Below are positions 45,439-52,543 of a DNA stretch of 52,543 bases, one piece after another. A program made the translations under genes and the position numbers. The notes beneath the pieces are model-generated. The model did no database searches. It was not told the DNA's origin and worked only from the letters and a program-made list of their open reading frames with translations. Source of the DNA: Alphaproteobacteria bacterium (GTDB taxonomy: Bacteria > Pseudomonadota > Alphaproteobacteria > Micropepsales > Micropepsaceae); the NCBI GenBank assembly GCA_947465395.1, contig CANIAL010000014.1:1-52543 (forward strand), written 5' to 3'. Each line of letters starts with the position of its first letter. Position 1 is the first letter of the stretch.

Positions 45439-46467
45439 ATGAAAAAGGGCGGCTGGGGAATGATTTTGGCGGTGAGTTTGGCGGCGGGAAGCGCGGCGGC
45501 ACAGCCGGTCCAGCCCATGCCCCGGCAGACCGACCCGGTGCCGCTGGACGCGCCCTCCGTCACCATCGGCAATGGTATCTTGACCGCCAAGATCTATTGC
45601 GTGGACGCGCAAAAGGGCTTTTACCGCGGCACCCGTTTCGACCAGGCCGGGGTGGTAGGCAGCCTTACGATGGGCGGGCATGATTTCTATGGCCCCTGGT
45701 TCGACCGGGTCTCGGTGGAAGTGCATGACTTCATGTTCACGCCGGAAGGGATCGTGGGCGGGCCCGACAGCGCCGTCAGCGGCCCGGTGGAGGAATTCGC
45801 GCCCATCGGCTTCGATGCGGCGAAGGCGGGCGGAACATTCGTCAAGATCGGCGTGGGCGTCCTGAAAAAACCGGACGACGCGCCGTATGACCATTACCGC
45901 ATCTATGACATCGCCGATGCGGGCAAGCGCAGCTTCAGGTCGGACAAGACCAGCGTCACCTTTACCCAGGATATCCCCGGCCAGTATCTGTATGTGAAGA
46001 CATTGGTGCTGGCGGGCAACCTGATGCGGATTGAACATGAACTGACCAACCGCAGCACCGCGCCCTTCGCCACCACCGTCTATGACCACAATTTCGCCAG
46101 GCTGTCGCCCGGAAATGAAGATGTGGCGGTGACGTTTCCCTTTGCCGCCACGGCCAATCCCGCGCCCGATGCAGCTCTTGCAAAAATGGACGGCAAGCGC
46201 TTCACGCATGCGCGCGCCTTGAAGGACAGCGAGCGCGTCTCGACCAGCTTCACGGGATTTGGCAGCGCGGTTTCGGACTACGACATCAGGGTGGAAAATG
46301 TGCGGACCGGCGCCGCCATCCGCGTCGCTGCCGACCATCCGCTGGTGAAGGTCAATTATTTCTCGGTCCGCAGCATCATGGCGGTGGAGCCCTATATCGC
46401 CATAAACCTGGCCCCGGGCCAGACCATGCGCTGGACCTACACTTATACATATACGGCCCCGCGCTAG
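45439..46467 (+). CDS. Secreted protein, galactose-mutarotase-like fold suspected
   Basis: 342 aa. Signal peptide MKKGGWGMILAVSLAAGSAAA. Not assigned to a named family. IYCVDAQKGFYRGTRFDQAGVVGSL, GHDFYGPWFDRVSVEVHDFMFTPEGIVGGP and the late YDHNFARLSPG and AINLAPGQTMRWTYTYTYT give an all-beta, sugar-epimerase-like pattern in which a His or Asp near YDHNF could be catalytic. Predicted periplasmic. GGGGGAAGGGCG precedes ATG 45439. The tRNA-Thr promoter overlaps its end. Confidence 0.5.
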   Translation: MKKGGWGMILAVSLAAGSAAAQPVQPMPRQTDPVPLDAPSVTIGNGILTAKIYCVDAQKGFYRGTRFDQAGVVGSLTMGGHDFYGPWFDRVSVEVHDFMFTPEGIVGGPDSAVSGPVEEFAPIGFDAAKAGGTFVKIGVGVLKKPDDAPYDHYRIYDIADAGKRSFRSDKTSVTFTQDIPGQYLYVKTLVLAGNLMRIEHELTNRSTAPFATTVYDHNFARLSPGNEDVAVTFPFAATANPAPDAALAKMDGKRFTHARALKDSERVSTSFTGFGSAVSDYDIRVENVRTGAAIRVAADHPLVKVNYFSVRSIMAVEPYIAINLAPGQTMRWTYTYTYTAPR

Positions 46468-46468
46468 C

Positions 46469-46497
46469 TTGCGCCGGGATGGCGGCAGGGTTATGGG
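46469..46497 (+). promoter_or_regulatory. Promoter of tRNA-Thr
   Basis: TTGCGC (46469-46474), 17-nt spacer, TATGGG (46492-46497), 9 nt before the tRNA. The same geometry as the tRNA-Pro promoter. Confidence 0.6.
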
Positions 46498-46506
46498 AAG
46501 AAAAAG

Positions 46507-46580
<74 letters not shown>

Positions 46581-46582
<2 letters not shown>

Positions 46583-46617
46583 TTTCAGATCATTCGCGCT
46601 GCGAATGATCTGAAATG
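46581..46617. repeat. 17-bp perfect hairpin starting in the CCA end of tRNA-Thr
   Basis: CATTTCAGATCATTCGC (46581-46597), loop GCT, then its exact complement (46601-46617). The first two bases are the CA of the tRNA 3' end. No T-run follows. A second GC-rich imperfect palindrome (GCGGCGC...GCGCCGC, about 46622-46651) comes next. It may be a processing or termination structure or the scar of an element. Confidence 0.6.
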
Positions 46618-46667
46618 ACAAGCGGCGCGAGCGTCAGCGTAGCAGCGCCGCGCGTCAGTGCTGAAAC

Positions 46668-46829
46668 TTACTTCTTCACCGTGACATTGATGGGGGCGGA
46701 CGCATGCTGGCCGCCGCTCTTGTAGTTATCCCACATCAGGAAACCGACAACGGCCACGGCGATCATCACGCCGCCCAAAAGGAAGGCCAGCACCACGCTG
46801 CCGCTGCCTGATTCTTTTTCGATGATCAT
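46668..46829 (-). CDS. Small single-pass membrane protein
   Basis: 53 aa: MIIEKESGSGSVVLAFLLGGVMIAVAVVGFLMWDNYKSGG, then a polar tail ending VTVKK. One membrane helix at about 12-33, with an N-terminus likely in the cytoplasm. AGGGA-like sequence lies upstream of ATG 46829. Such short proteins are often in alphaproteobacteria; function unknown. Same direction as lysE, 60 nt after it. Confidence 0.6.
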   Translation of the reverse strand: MIIEKESGSGSVVLAFLLGGVMIAVAVVGFLMWDNYKSGGQHASAPINVTVKK

Positions 46830-46889
46830 GTGCCTGGTCCCTGAAATCTGTCTCAAGGAACCAAACGGCTGAAACACGGCATTGTTCCG

Positions 46890-47507
46890 TCAGGAACTCT
46901 GCCAGCCCAGGGCGGCGGCGCCCGCGCCCACCAAAAGCCCGCCGCCGGTGCGGTTTACGGCCCGGCGCACGGCAATGCTTTTCAGTTTTTCACGCGCCAT
47001 CGCCGCCAGTCCGCCATAGAGCGCCGCATTGATGGCGGCCAGGACAACGAAAGTGGCTTCCAGGATCACCATCTGCGGCAGCAAAGGCCGGTGCAGGTCC
47101 AGGAACTGAGGCACAAAGGCAATGAAAAAGACGATGCTTTTGGGGTTCAGCGCCGTCACCGCATAGGCATGGGCGAAGATGCGCTTCAGCGACAGCATGG
47201 GCGCGGGCATGTCGGGCGCATCCAGCGGCGCGCGCCACAGCTTGATGCCCAGATAGATCAGATAGGCCCCGCCCAGCCAGCGCAGCCCCGTGAAGAAAAA
47301 GGCCGACGCCGCCAAAATCGCGCCCAGCCCCAGCATGGAGCAGGTCATGGCGGTGAAATCGCCCAGCGCCACGCCCGCGACAACCGCGGCGGCCGGGCGT
47401 TTGCCGTGACCCAGCGCGTAAGAGACGACCAAGAGAACCGTGGGACCGGGCAGCGCCAGCAAAATGTTGGCCGCAAGTACGAAGGCCAACCAATGTGATA
47501 ACGCCAT
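46890..47507 (-). CDS. LysE/RhtB-family amino-acid exporter
   Basis: 205 aa, six helices. MALSHWLAFVLAANILLALPGPTVLLVVSYALGHGKRPAAAVVAGVALGD is the family start, with LGGAYLIYLGIKLWR and LNPKSIVFFIAFVPQFL later. Substrate probably a neutral amino acid or homoserine lactone. AAGGAAG precedes ATG 47507; the longer frame runs into the repeat. Confidence 0.9.
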   Translation of the reverse strand: MALSHWLAFVLAANILLALPGPTVLLVVSYALGHGKRPAAAVVAGVALGDFTAMTCSMLGLGAILAASAFFFTGLRWLGGAYLIYLGIKLWRAPLDAPDMPAPMLSLKRIFAHAYAVTALNPKSIVFFIAFVPQFLDLHRPLLPQMVILEATFVVLAAINAALYGGLAAMAREKLKSIAVRRAVNRTGGGLLVGAGAAALGWQSS

Positions 47508-47526
47508 CGCCACTTCCTTTGCACAG

Positions 47527-47631
47527 GCCCGCCTCCCCTTCGTGCGCGAAGCGCACAAGAGGGGGAGGTGGTTTCAGCGAGCGAAGGCGACCAGTTGGGA
47601 GCCGAGCGGAAGCTGAAACCGGAGGGGGTCA
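47527..47631 (-). repeat. Structured intergenic repeat, copy 7 (CCCCCTCC / TTTCAGC type)
   Basis: It lies between the TPM membrane gene and lysE. On the minus strand the TPM stop TGA is followed at once by CCCCCTCCGG, then the GTTTCAGC...GCTGAAAC stem and the CCTCCCCC / GGGGAGG hairpin with inner GTGCGC/GCGCAC. It is almost identical to copy 4 at 21087-21191, so the two are recent or under selection. Confidence 0.75.
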
Positions 47632-48312
47632 GGTAAGAAGTATATCGTTCGAGAAGCGATTTTTCGATGGCCCATCTGGCGGGAAATGCGTGGCCAAAGC
47701 CGCGCCGCAGATGTTGATGGCTTCCACGAAGCCGTTGGCGGGCTTGCCGCTTTTCATGCCATCGGAAACCGCGGCCACGGCCGCGTTCCACGGCCCCTCG
47801 CCCACCAGCTTGTGGATGGCGTCATGGGCCACCAGCTCCACCCGCCGGTCGCGCAGGGAGGCATAGATCAGGATATGCGGCTCGCTGTGCGACAGCCGGG
47901 CGCCTGCGGCAGCGAAATGATGCCGCGCCATGCGCCGCACGCGATGCGCCTTCAAGAATCCCGGCGTCATGAAGCGGCGGATACCCGGCAACGCCACGAT
48001 CAGCGCCACCGACACGAACAGTCCGGCCTGCACCAAGCTGTAGGTGGACAGGGCGCGCAGGATCAGGCCTTCCATGGCGCGGGCGCTGTCATCGGTCCAG
48101 CTTGTGAAAATGCTGCCCAGCGCCAGGCGGTGCAGGCCCGCCAGCACCAGCACGGGCGGGGCTGCCAGCGCCGCAATCGCCGCCCAGGCCAGCGGCACTT
48201 CGCGGTAGCGCGAGACTTCATGCGTCAGCACGCAGAAGATTTCGCCTTGGGTCTTGCTTTCAGCCGCCGCGATGGCGGCGGAAATGCGCTGCTGGTCGGC
48301 GGTTGTGATCAT
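47629..48312 (-). CDS. TPM-domain membrane protein
   Basis: 227 aa. Two membrane segments (about 43-60 and 95-113) lie between a short N-terminal TPM part (RISAAIAAAESKTQGEIFCVLTHEVSRY) and the rest (ILIYASLRDRRVELVAHDAIHKLVGEGPWNAAV). This is the second TPM protein of the lemA locus and is coupled to the first by a TGATG overlap. The stop TGA touches the repeat. Confidence 0.8.
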   Translation of the reverse strand: MITTADQQRISAAIAAAESKTQGEIFCVLTHEVSRYREVPLAWAAIAALAAPPVLVLAGLHRLALGSIFTSWTDDSARAMEGLILRALSTYSLVQAGLFVSVALIVALPGIRRFMTPGFLKAHRVRRMARHHFAAAGARLSHSEPHILIYASLRDRRVELVAHDAIHKLVGEGPWNAAVAAVSDGMKSGKPANGFVEAINICGAALATHFPPDGPSKNRFSNDILLT

Positions 48313-49052
48313 CACCAGCTCCCAGAAGAGCCGCCGCCGCCGAAGGACCCGCCCCCGCCGCCGAAACCGCCGCCGCCAAAATCGCTGCCGCCGCCATAAC
48401 CGCCGCCGCGCCCTCCGCCGCCCATGAACAGCAACGGCAAAAGGCCCCAGCCGCCAAAGACGCGCAGCAGCGCAAAGGCGATAAAGATAATGGCGATCAG
48501 TGCGCCAAGCGATCCGCCGTCCTGGCTTTTGCCCTGCTGCGCGGCGGCGGCAGCTGCGCGGGCCTCTGCCGTGGAAGTATCCAGCGAAAGCTGCTGCACC
48601 AGCGCGTTGACGCCGCCCGCCACGCCGCCGTCAAAATCGCCGGTCCGGAAACGCGGCAGCACGGCAGTCTGCAAGATGATGCTGGAAAAAGCGTCGGTCA
48701 GGATCGGCTCCAGCCCGTACCCCACTTCGATCCGCGCGCGATGCTCGGTGGGCGCGATGATGAAAAGCGCGCCATTGTTGAGCTTGGCCTGGCCGATGCC
48801 CCATTTGCGGCCCAGCTGGTAGCCGTAATCGGAAATCTCGTACCCGCCCAGCGACGGCACCGTCACCACCAAAAGCTGGCGCGAAGTCTTGGCTTCCAGC
48901 GCCGCCAGCCTGGCGGTGATGTCGCTGACATTGGCCGCGCTTAATATATGCGCGTCATCCACCACCCGCCCGGTCAGCGCCGGGAAAGATGGCGCCGCCG
49001 AAACGGGTGCGATCAGGCAAAATAGTGCGAGCAGGCCCGCAAGCAGCCGCAT
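48312..49052 (-). CDS. TPM-domain protein with Gly-rich tail (YgcG-like)
   Basis: 246 aa. Signal peptide MRLLAGLLALFCLIAPVSA, then the TPM domain (about 22-150: LTGRVVDDAHILSAANVSDITARLAALEAKTSRQLLVVTVPSLGGYEI, GIGQAKLNNGALFIIAP). One C-terminal helix (about 180-205) and a poly-Gly/Ser tail follow. These are typically next to lemA, as here. Membrane-linked, role unclear. Confidence 0.9.
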   Translation of the reverse strand: MRLLAGLLALFCLIAPVSAAPSFPALTGRVVDDAHILSAANVSDITARLAALEAKTSRQLLVVTVPSLGGYEISDYGYQLGRKWGIGQAKLNNGALFIIAPTEHRARIEVGYGLEPILTDAFSSIILQTAVLPRFRTGDFDGGVAGGVNALVQQLSLDTSTAEARAAAAAAQQGKSQDGGSLGALIAIIFIAFALLRVFGGWGLLPLLFMGGGGRGGGYGGGSDFGGGGFGGGGGSFGGGGSSGSW

Positions 49053-49055
49053 CGC

Positions 49056-49694
49056 TTATGGCGATGCAGGCTGTGCGGCGGGTGCAGCAGGCGCAGCCGT
49101 GTTGAAATTCACCACCGGCGCTGCCTGTGCGGCGGGCGTGGCGGCGAATTGCTGTGCCGGCTTCTGCGCCTTGTACAATGTGCTGGCCCAGACCACGCCC
49201 GGGAAGGTGCGCAGCTCGGTGTTATAATCCTGCACGGCGGCGTTGTAGTCGCGGCGCGCGATCTCGATGCGGTTCTCGGTGCCTTCCAGCTGCGACTGCA
49301 GCGCCAGGAAGTTCTGGTTGGATTTCAAGTCGGGATAATTTTCGCTAATCGCCATCAGCCGTCCCAGCACGCCCGACAACTGGTTCTGCGCCTGCTGGAA
49401 ACGCTGGAACGCGGCCGGGTCGGTGATGGTGGAGGCATCCACCGTGACACGCGTGGCGCTGGCGCGCGCCTGGGTCACTTCGGTCAGAACGGATTTTTCC
49501 TGAACGGCATAACCCTGCACGGTGGCGACCAGGTTGGGGATCAGGTCAGCGCGGCGCTGGTAGGCCGCCTGCACATCGCCAAAGCGCGCCTTGACGGTTT
49601 CGTCCTTGGTGGGAATGGAATTGACGCCGCATCCGGCCAGCACCAGGGCCAGGCCCAGCGCAGCAAACATCTTGGGTAAAAACTTGGACGTCAT
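49056..49694 (-). CDS. lemA: LemA-family lipoprotein
   Basis: 212 aa. Lipoprotein signal LALVLAGC with Cys22. The LemA core follows: VQAAYQRRADLIPNLVATVQGYAVQEKSVLTEVTQARASA, then QLSGVLGRLMAISENYPDLKSNQNFLALQSQLEGTENRIEIARRDYNAAVQDYNT. The C-terminus is Ala/Pro-rich. Forms a lemA-TPM-TPM operon. ATG 49694 is the first with a signal peptide behind it. Confidence 0.94.
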   Translation of the reverse strand: MTSKFLPKMFAALGLALVLAGCGVNSIPTKDETVKARFGDVQAAYQRRADLIPNLVATVQGYAVQEKSVLTEVTQARASATRVTVDASTITDPAAFQRFQQAQNQLSGVLGRLMAISENYPDLKSNQNFLALQSQLEGTENRIEIARRDYNAAVQDYNTELRTFPGVVWASTLYKAQKPAQQFAATPAAQAAPVVNFNTAAPAAPAAQPASP

Positions 49695-49767
49695 CAAAAA
49701 CCCCTTTTGCAGTGTCCGCACCAAAGATGGGGAACTTCGGCCAAACCGCAAGCCCATCGGCAAAAAA

Positions 49768-51771
49768 TCAGCGTTTCTCGGCTTGCCTAGCAACATCCCG
49801 GGCCTTGCTGGCCTGGACGGCCGCGCCCTTGACCGGGGCGCCCTGGGACTGGGCAGTGGTGAGAATCCCCGTGCAGTTGGCGTCTTTTGCCAGGCCCGGA
49901 TCAATAAAGGCCAGCAGCGCCGCGGGTCCGGCCACCAGGCCAAGCCCTGCGCCGATGGCGGTCTGCAGGATGGCGGGCTTTACGTCCACGTCAAGATTGG
50001 GCGAGGCCAGCTTGCCCGACATGCGGATGGGCGCATGCAGGCGCAGGATCTGGAAGGATTTGGGATTGCCGTTCAGGCTCAGGTTCAGCGTCTCGTCCTG
50101 CAGGTTGATGCTGCCCTGCCCGTCCACCCGCACCGGCGCGGTGTCGAAGACGAACTGGCGCGCCGCCATCTGGCCCTTCGCCACGTCGAAATGCACCACG
50201 GCGCAGCGCACCTCGGTGTTGGAATTGTCGCCCGCCAGCGAAAGCCCCAGCGCGCTGATCACATTCACGCCCATCCATTCGGCCAGGGAATGGCGTATCT
50301 GGCCGGACGGCATCACCGCTGTCACCTGCCCATTGGCGGCCGCCGCCGCCGCATGCACCGACTTGCCCGTGCCGGACAGCTTGGCGCGCGCTTCCACGAT
50401 GCCCGATACGGGCTTGTCGGCAGACTTGATGAAGGTTTCGACATGAAGGTCGCTGACCCGCACATCCATGGCGGCGGTGGGAACATCTTTGCGCCCGTCA
50501 ACGGAAATGCCGCCCGTCAGCTTGCCTTGCGTGAAGCCGAACGACAGCGGCTTCAATTCCAGCACGGCGTTCTTCAGGCTGATATGGGTGGAAAGCCCGC
50601 GCAGGGGAATGTCGCGGCTGGCGACATTGCCTGCCGTGTAATCCACTTCGGCATCCATCTGGCGCAGGCGCTCGGTGTGCAGGACCGTGTCGGGAAGCAG
50701 CCAGGGGCTTTGCGCCATGCTGGCGCCGCCGCCGAACAGCGCGCCCATATCGTCAAAGTATAAAGTGCGCGAGGCAATGCGCCCGCGCATGTCCGGCTTC
50801 TCGCCTGAAATATTGACGGTCAGGTTGCCGGACAGGTCGGAACGCCCGAACGTTCCGCGCAGATCGGCCAGGGTATAGACAGCGCCTTTGCGGGAAAGAT
50901 TGACGTCAACCTGGTAGGGCGGCGTGCCGGGCAACGCCAAGCCGGTCAGGAAATAGACATCGGCCAGATCCTTGCCGGTGAGATTGATCCTGGCCTTGTA
51001 TTCATCCAGCGCAAAGGGATGCGTCACGGATCCATCGACCACGGCATGGGTGTCGCCCGCCTTCACATCGGCGGTAAAGGCATAGGGCCTGGACTGGTCC
51101 ACATGGATCAGCGCGCCGCCATGCGCATCGGCCACGAATTTGTTGCCGTTCAAGGTGCCGTCGCCCGCCAGGGTGAAGGCGTTGCTGCCGGCATTGATGT
51201 CTTCGCTGGACGAGACGGTGCCGCTGAATTTCAGCTTGCGTATCATGTCGTCAATCTGGACATGGCCGTTCCTGATCAAGAAACGCTGGATGGGCGGAAT
51301 CCTGAAGGTGCTGGTGCCGTCGCCGTCCCAGTTGGTGCGCCCCTGGGGATCGCGCACCACCAGCACATCCAGCCCGTCCATGCTGAGAAGCGGCAAGGTC
51401 CAGTTGCCGAAGATGGCCGGGACCAGGCGGAATTCAACATCGGCCTGTTTCACAGACGCGCCTTGGGGATGATGCGCCCAGGCCGGGTCCGCCACGCGCA
51501 GCCCCGCGACGGAGACATGCGGCTGCCAGCGGAACAGGTCCACTTTCAGGTCGCCATCAATCCGCACTTCGCGCCCCAGCCGGAAAGACGCATAGCGCGC
51601 CACCGGCCCACGCATCTCGTTCCAGTCCAGGAAATAGAGTATGACCAGCGCCGCCACGATGAAGGCACCCAGCGTGATGGCGGTCCAGCGCAGCGCCCCG
51701 CGCCAGCTCCACTTGAAATCCCGGAAATCGGCCAGGATGCGATTCCTGCTTTCGGCCAAAAATGGCGACAT
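49768..51771 (-). CDS. AsmA-family protein
   Basis: 667 aa, one N-terminal helix (about 29-48, TAITLGAFIVAALVILYFLDW) and a long beta-rich periplasmic region. VRIDGDLKVDLFRWQPHVSVAGLRVADPAW is the AsmA start, and the C-terminal AsmA_2 part runs from FVFDTAPVRVDGQGSINLQDETLNLSLNG. These proteins are thought to bridge lipids to the outer membrane. ATG 51771 has AGGA upstream. Divergent from the yihY-like gene. Confidence 0.9.
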   Translation of the reverse strand: MSPFLAESRNRILADFRDFKWSWRGALRWTAITLGAFIVAALVILYFLDWNEMRGPVARYASFRLGREVRIDGDLKVDLFRWQPHVSVAGLRVADPAWAHHPQGASVKQADVEFRLVPAIFGNWTLPLLSMDGLDVLVVRDPQGRTNWDGDGTSTFRIPPIQRFLIRNGHVQIDDMIRKLKFSGTVSSSEDINAGSNAFTLAGDGTLNGNKFVADAHGGALIHVDQSRPYAFTADVKAGDTHAVVDGSVTHPFALDEYKARINLTGKDLADVYFLTGLALPGTPPYQVDVNLSRKGAVYTLADLRGTFGRSDLSGNLTVNISGEKPDMRGRIASRTLYFDDMGALFGGGASMAQSPWLLPDTVLHTERLRQMDAEVDYTAGNVASRDIPLRGLSTHISLKNAVLELKPLSFGFTQGKLTGGISVDGRKDVPTAAMDVRVSDLHVETFIKSADKPVSGIVEARAKLSGTGKSVHAAAAAANGQVTAVMPSGQIRHSLAEWMGVNVISALGLSLAGDNSNTEVRCAVVHFDVAKGQMAARQFVFDTAPVRVDGQGSINLQDETLNLSLNGNPKSFQILRLHAPIRMSGKLASPNLDVDVKPAILQTAIGAGLGLVAGPAALLAFIDPGLAKDANCTGILTTAQSQGAPVKGAAVQASKARDVARQAEKR

Positions 51772-51921
51772 AATGTCTTTATCCTGCGTCTGTAAGGGGA
51801 TAGCGCGTCCCCAGACGCGGTCCCACCCATGCAAACGCCCGAAGCGCCATTGGGCTTCAAAAGTTGCGAAACGCTGGCAGCTTTGGGACGTTGTGAAAGC
51901 GGGGAATCAAGGAATTTTTGC

Positions 51922-52467
51922 GTGCGGCGTTGGCATCTGTGGCGGCTGGTCAGGCAGGGCTTTGCGGCCTTCATGGACGACCATGCCTTGACGCGCGGGG
52001 CGGCGATTTCCTTTTATGCCGTCACCGCCATCGCGCCGGTGCTGTTCATCGCCACCACCATCGCGGGTGCGGGCCTGGGCCAGGCGGCGGCCAGCCAGGC
52101 GGTGCGCCACCAGCTGCGCCAGGTGATGAGCCCGCAGGGCGCAGACCTGGTCCAGCTTGCCATCATTCACGTCAATGGCGACAGCCACACCGTGCTGGGC
52201 AGCATCATCGGGCTTATCACGCTGGTGGTGATCGCGTCCGGCGTGTTCACGGAGATGGAAGATTCCCTGAACGTGATCTGGAAAGCGCCGCGCAACGAGC
52301 CTTTTTTCTATGAACTGATGCGGGGGCGGCTGGTCAGCCTGGGCATGGTGGTGATCCTGGGCTTCATCCTGATGCTGTCCATGGTCTTCGCGGGCTGTCC
52401 GTCGTCAGATCATTTGGCGCAGCAGATGGGCTGGCTTAGTGGAGCATCGGCCTCGTCTTGGGGTTGA
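51922..52467 (+). pseudogene. YihY/UPF0761-family membrane protein, 3' end lost
   Basis: About 181 aa remain; full members have about 280-330. RRWHLWRLVRQGFAAFMDDHALTRGAAISFYAVTAIAPVLFIATTIAG and GSIIGLITLVVIASGVFTEMEDSLNVIWKAPRN are clear family motifs. After VVILGFILMLSMVFA, near 52395, the frame runs into unrelated sequence and stops at 52467. GTG 51922 has AAGGAA 7 nt upstream. ATG 51829 gives a longer N-terminus but lacks a ribosome site. The gene is taken to be broken by the element at its end. Confidence 0.75.
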
Positions 52468-52543
52468 TGTTAAGCGGCGTGGTTGCGGTGTTGCAAGCGT
52501 CGATGTTCGATGGTCTGTCGCTTGATCCTTTCTCGTCGATGGA
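52397..52543. mobile_element. End of a probable insertion sequence inside yihY
   Basis: The yihY reading frame loses family similarity near 52397, where GGCTGTCCGTCGTC begins. From there to the window edge codon use and composition change. A frame resembling a transposase end (52436-52543, minus) runs off the window. The antisense plus-strand frame MFDGLSLDPFSSMD resembles, from memory, a false ORF often annotated over alphaproteobacterial IS ends. The exact border and IS family cannot be fixed. Confidence 0.5.
52436..52543 (-). CDS. Possible transposase C-terminus, cut by the window edge
   Basis: 35 codons in frame from the window edge to TAA at 52436-52438, ending NINPKTRPMLH. The part in view has no catalytic residue, so this rests only on position in a disrupted gene and on the composition change. 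Confidence 0.35.
   Translation of the reverse strand, partial: SIDEKGSSDRPSNIDACNTATTPLNINPKTRPMLH

Overview
The window is GC-rich chromosomal DNA of an alphaproteobacterium. This rests on several lineage markers: a C4-pathway 5-aminolevulinate synthase, a COX15-type heme A synthase, a ubiquinol-cytochrome c chaperone, a MucR-family regulator, a DUF2842 protein and an LdtR-like MarR regulator. The plsX-fabH-ihfA-merR and glyA-nrdR-ribH-nusB-thiL orders are also typical of the class. The sequence alone does not fix the order or genus. Nearly all of it is dense housekeeping sequence in short overlapping operons. I see no prophage, CRISPR array, plasmid gene or rRNA. The only sign of foreign DNA is at the extreme right edge, where a YihY-type gene is broken by what looks like the end of an insertion sequence.

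Layout, left to right. 0-5 kb: a truncated lipoprotein, PHA synthase (phaC), then argC with a PDZ membrane protein on the minus strand, and a small secreted Cys-rich protein. 5-8.5 kb: a five-domain hybrid histidine kinase and a secreted cupin. 8.6-13.6 kb: rplM-rpsI, diverging from an ECHDC3-like crotonase that heads a run ending in O-acetylhomoserine sulfhydrylase. 13.5-20.3 kb: ctaA, small genes, tRNA-Pro, and the minus-strand block from the cytochrome chaperone through yceD, rpmF, plsX, fabH and ihfA to merR. 20.3-30 kb: bamE, proton-pumping pyrophosphatase, the glyA-to-thiL operon, mucR and hemA. 30-38 kb: DUF1345, an LdtR-like regulator, HIBCH-type hydrolase, hemB, and a marR-emrA-emrB-dehydrogenase-tetR operon. 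38-46 kb: a porin-pstS operon under a triple Pho box, flavin reductase, an orphan MotB-like protein, bpt, metG and a secreted protein. 46-52.5 kb: tRNA-Thr, a LysE exporter, two TPM proteins with LemA, AsmA and the broken yihY.

Two features cut across the whole window. The first is a dispersed family of structured intergenic repeats (seven entries at six loci, one of them an inverted pair). They share a CCTCCCCC / GGGGGAGG hairpin, and their stems vary in a compensatory way. They sit at gene 3' ends, three of them directly against a stop codon. The second is that three convergent gene pairs end on one shared CTAG, which gives TAG on both strands.

The most distinctive gene-level observations are the Pho box in front of the porin-pstS pair (which lacks pstCAB), a MucR homologue that has lost three of the four classical Ros-type zinc ligands, a second synonymous-only copy of the NusB C-terminal peptide just after nusB, and a 17-bp perfect hairpin that begins inside the CCA end of tRNA-Thr. 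I did not find a clearly new multi-gene defence or biosynthetic system. The repeat family is the best candidate for something undescribed.
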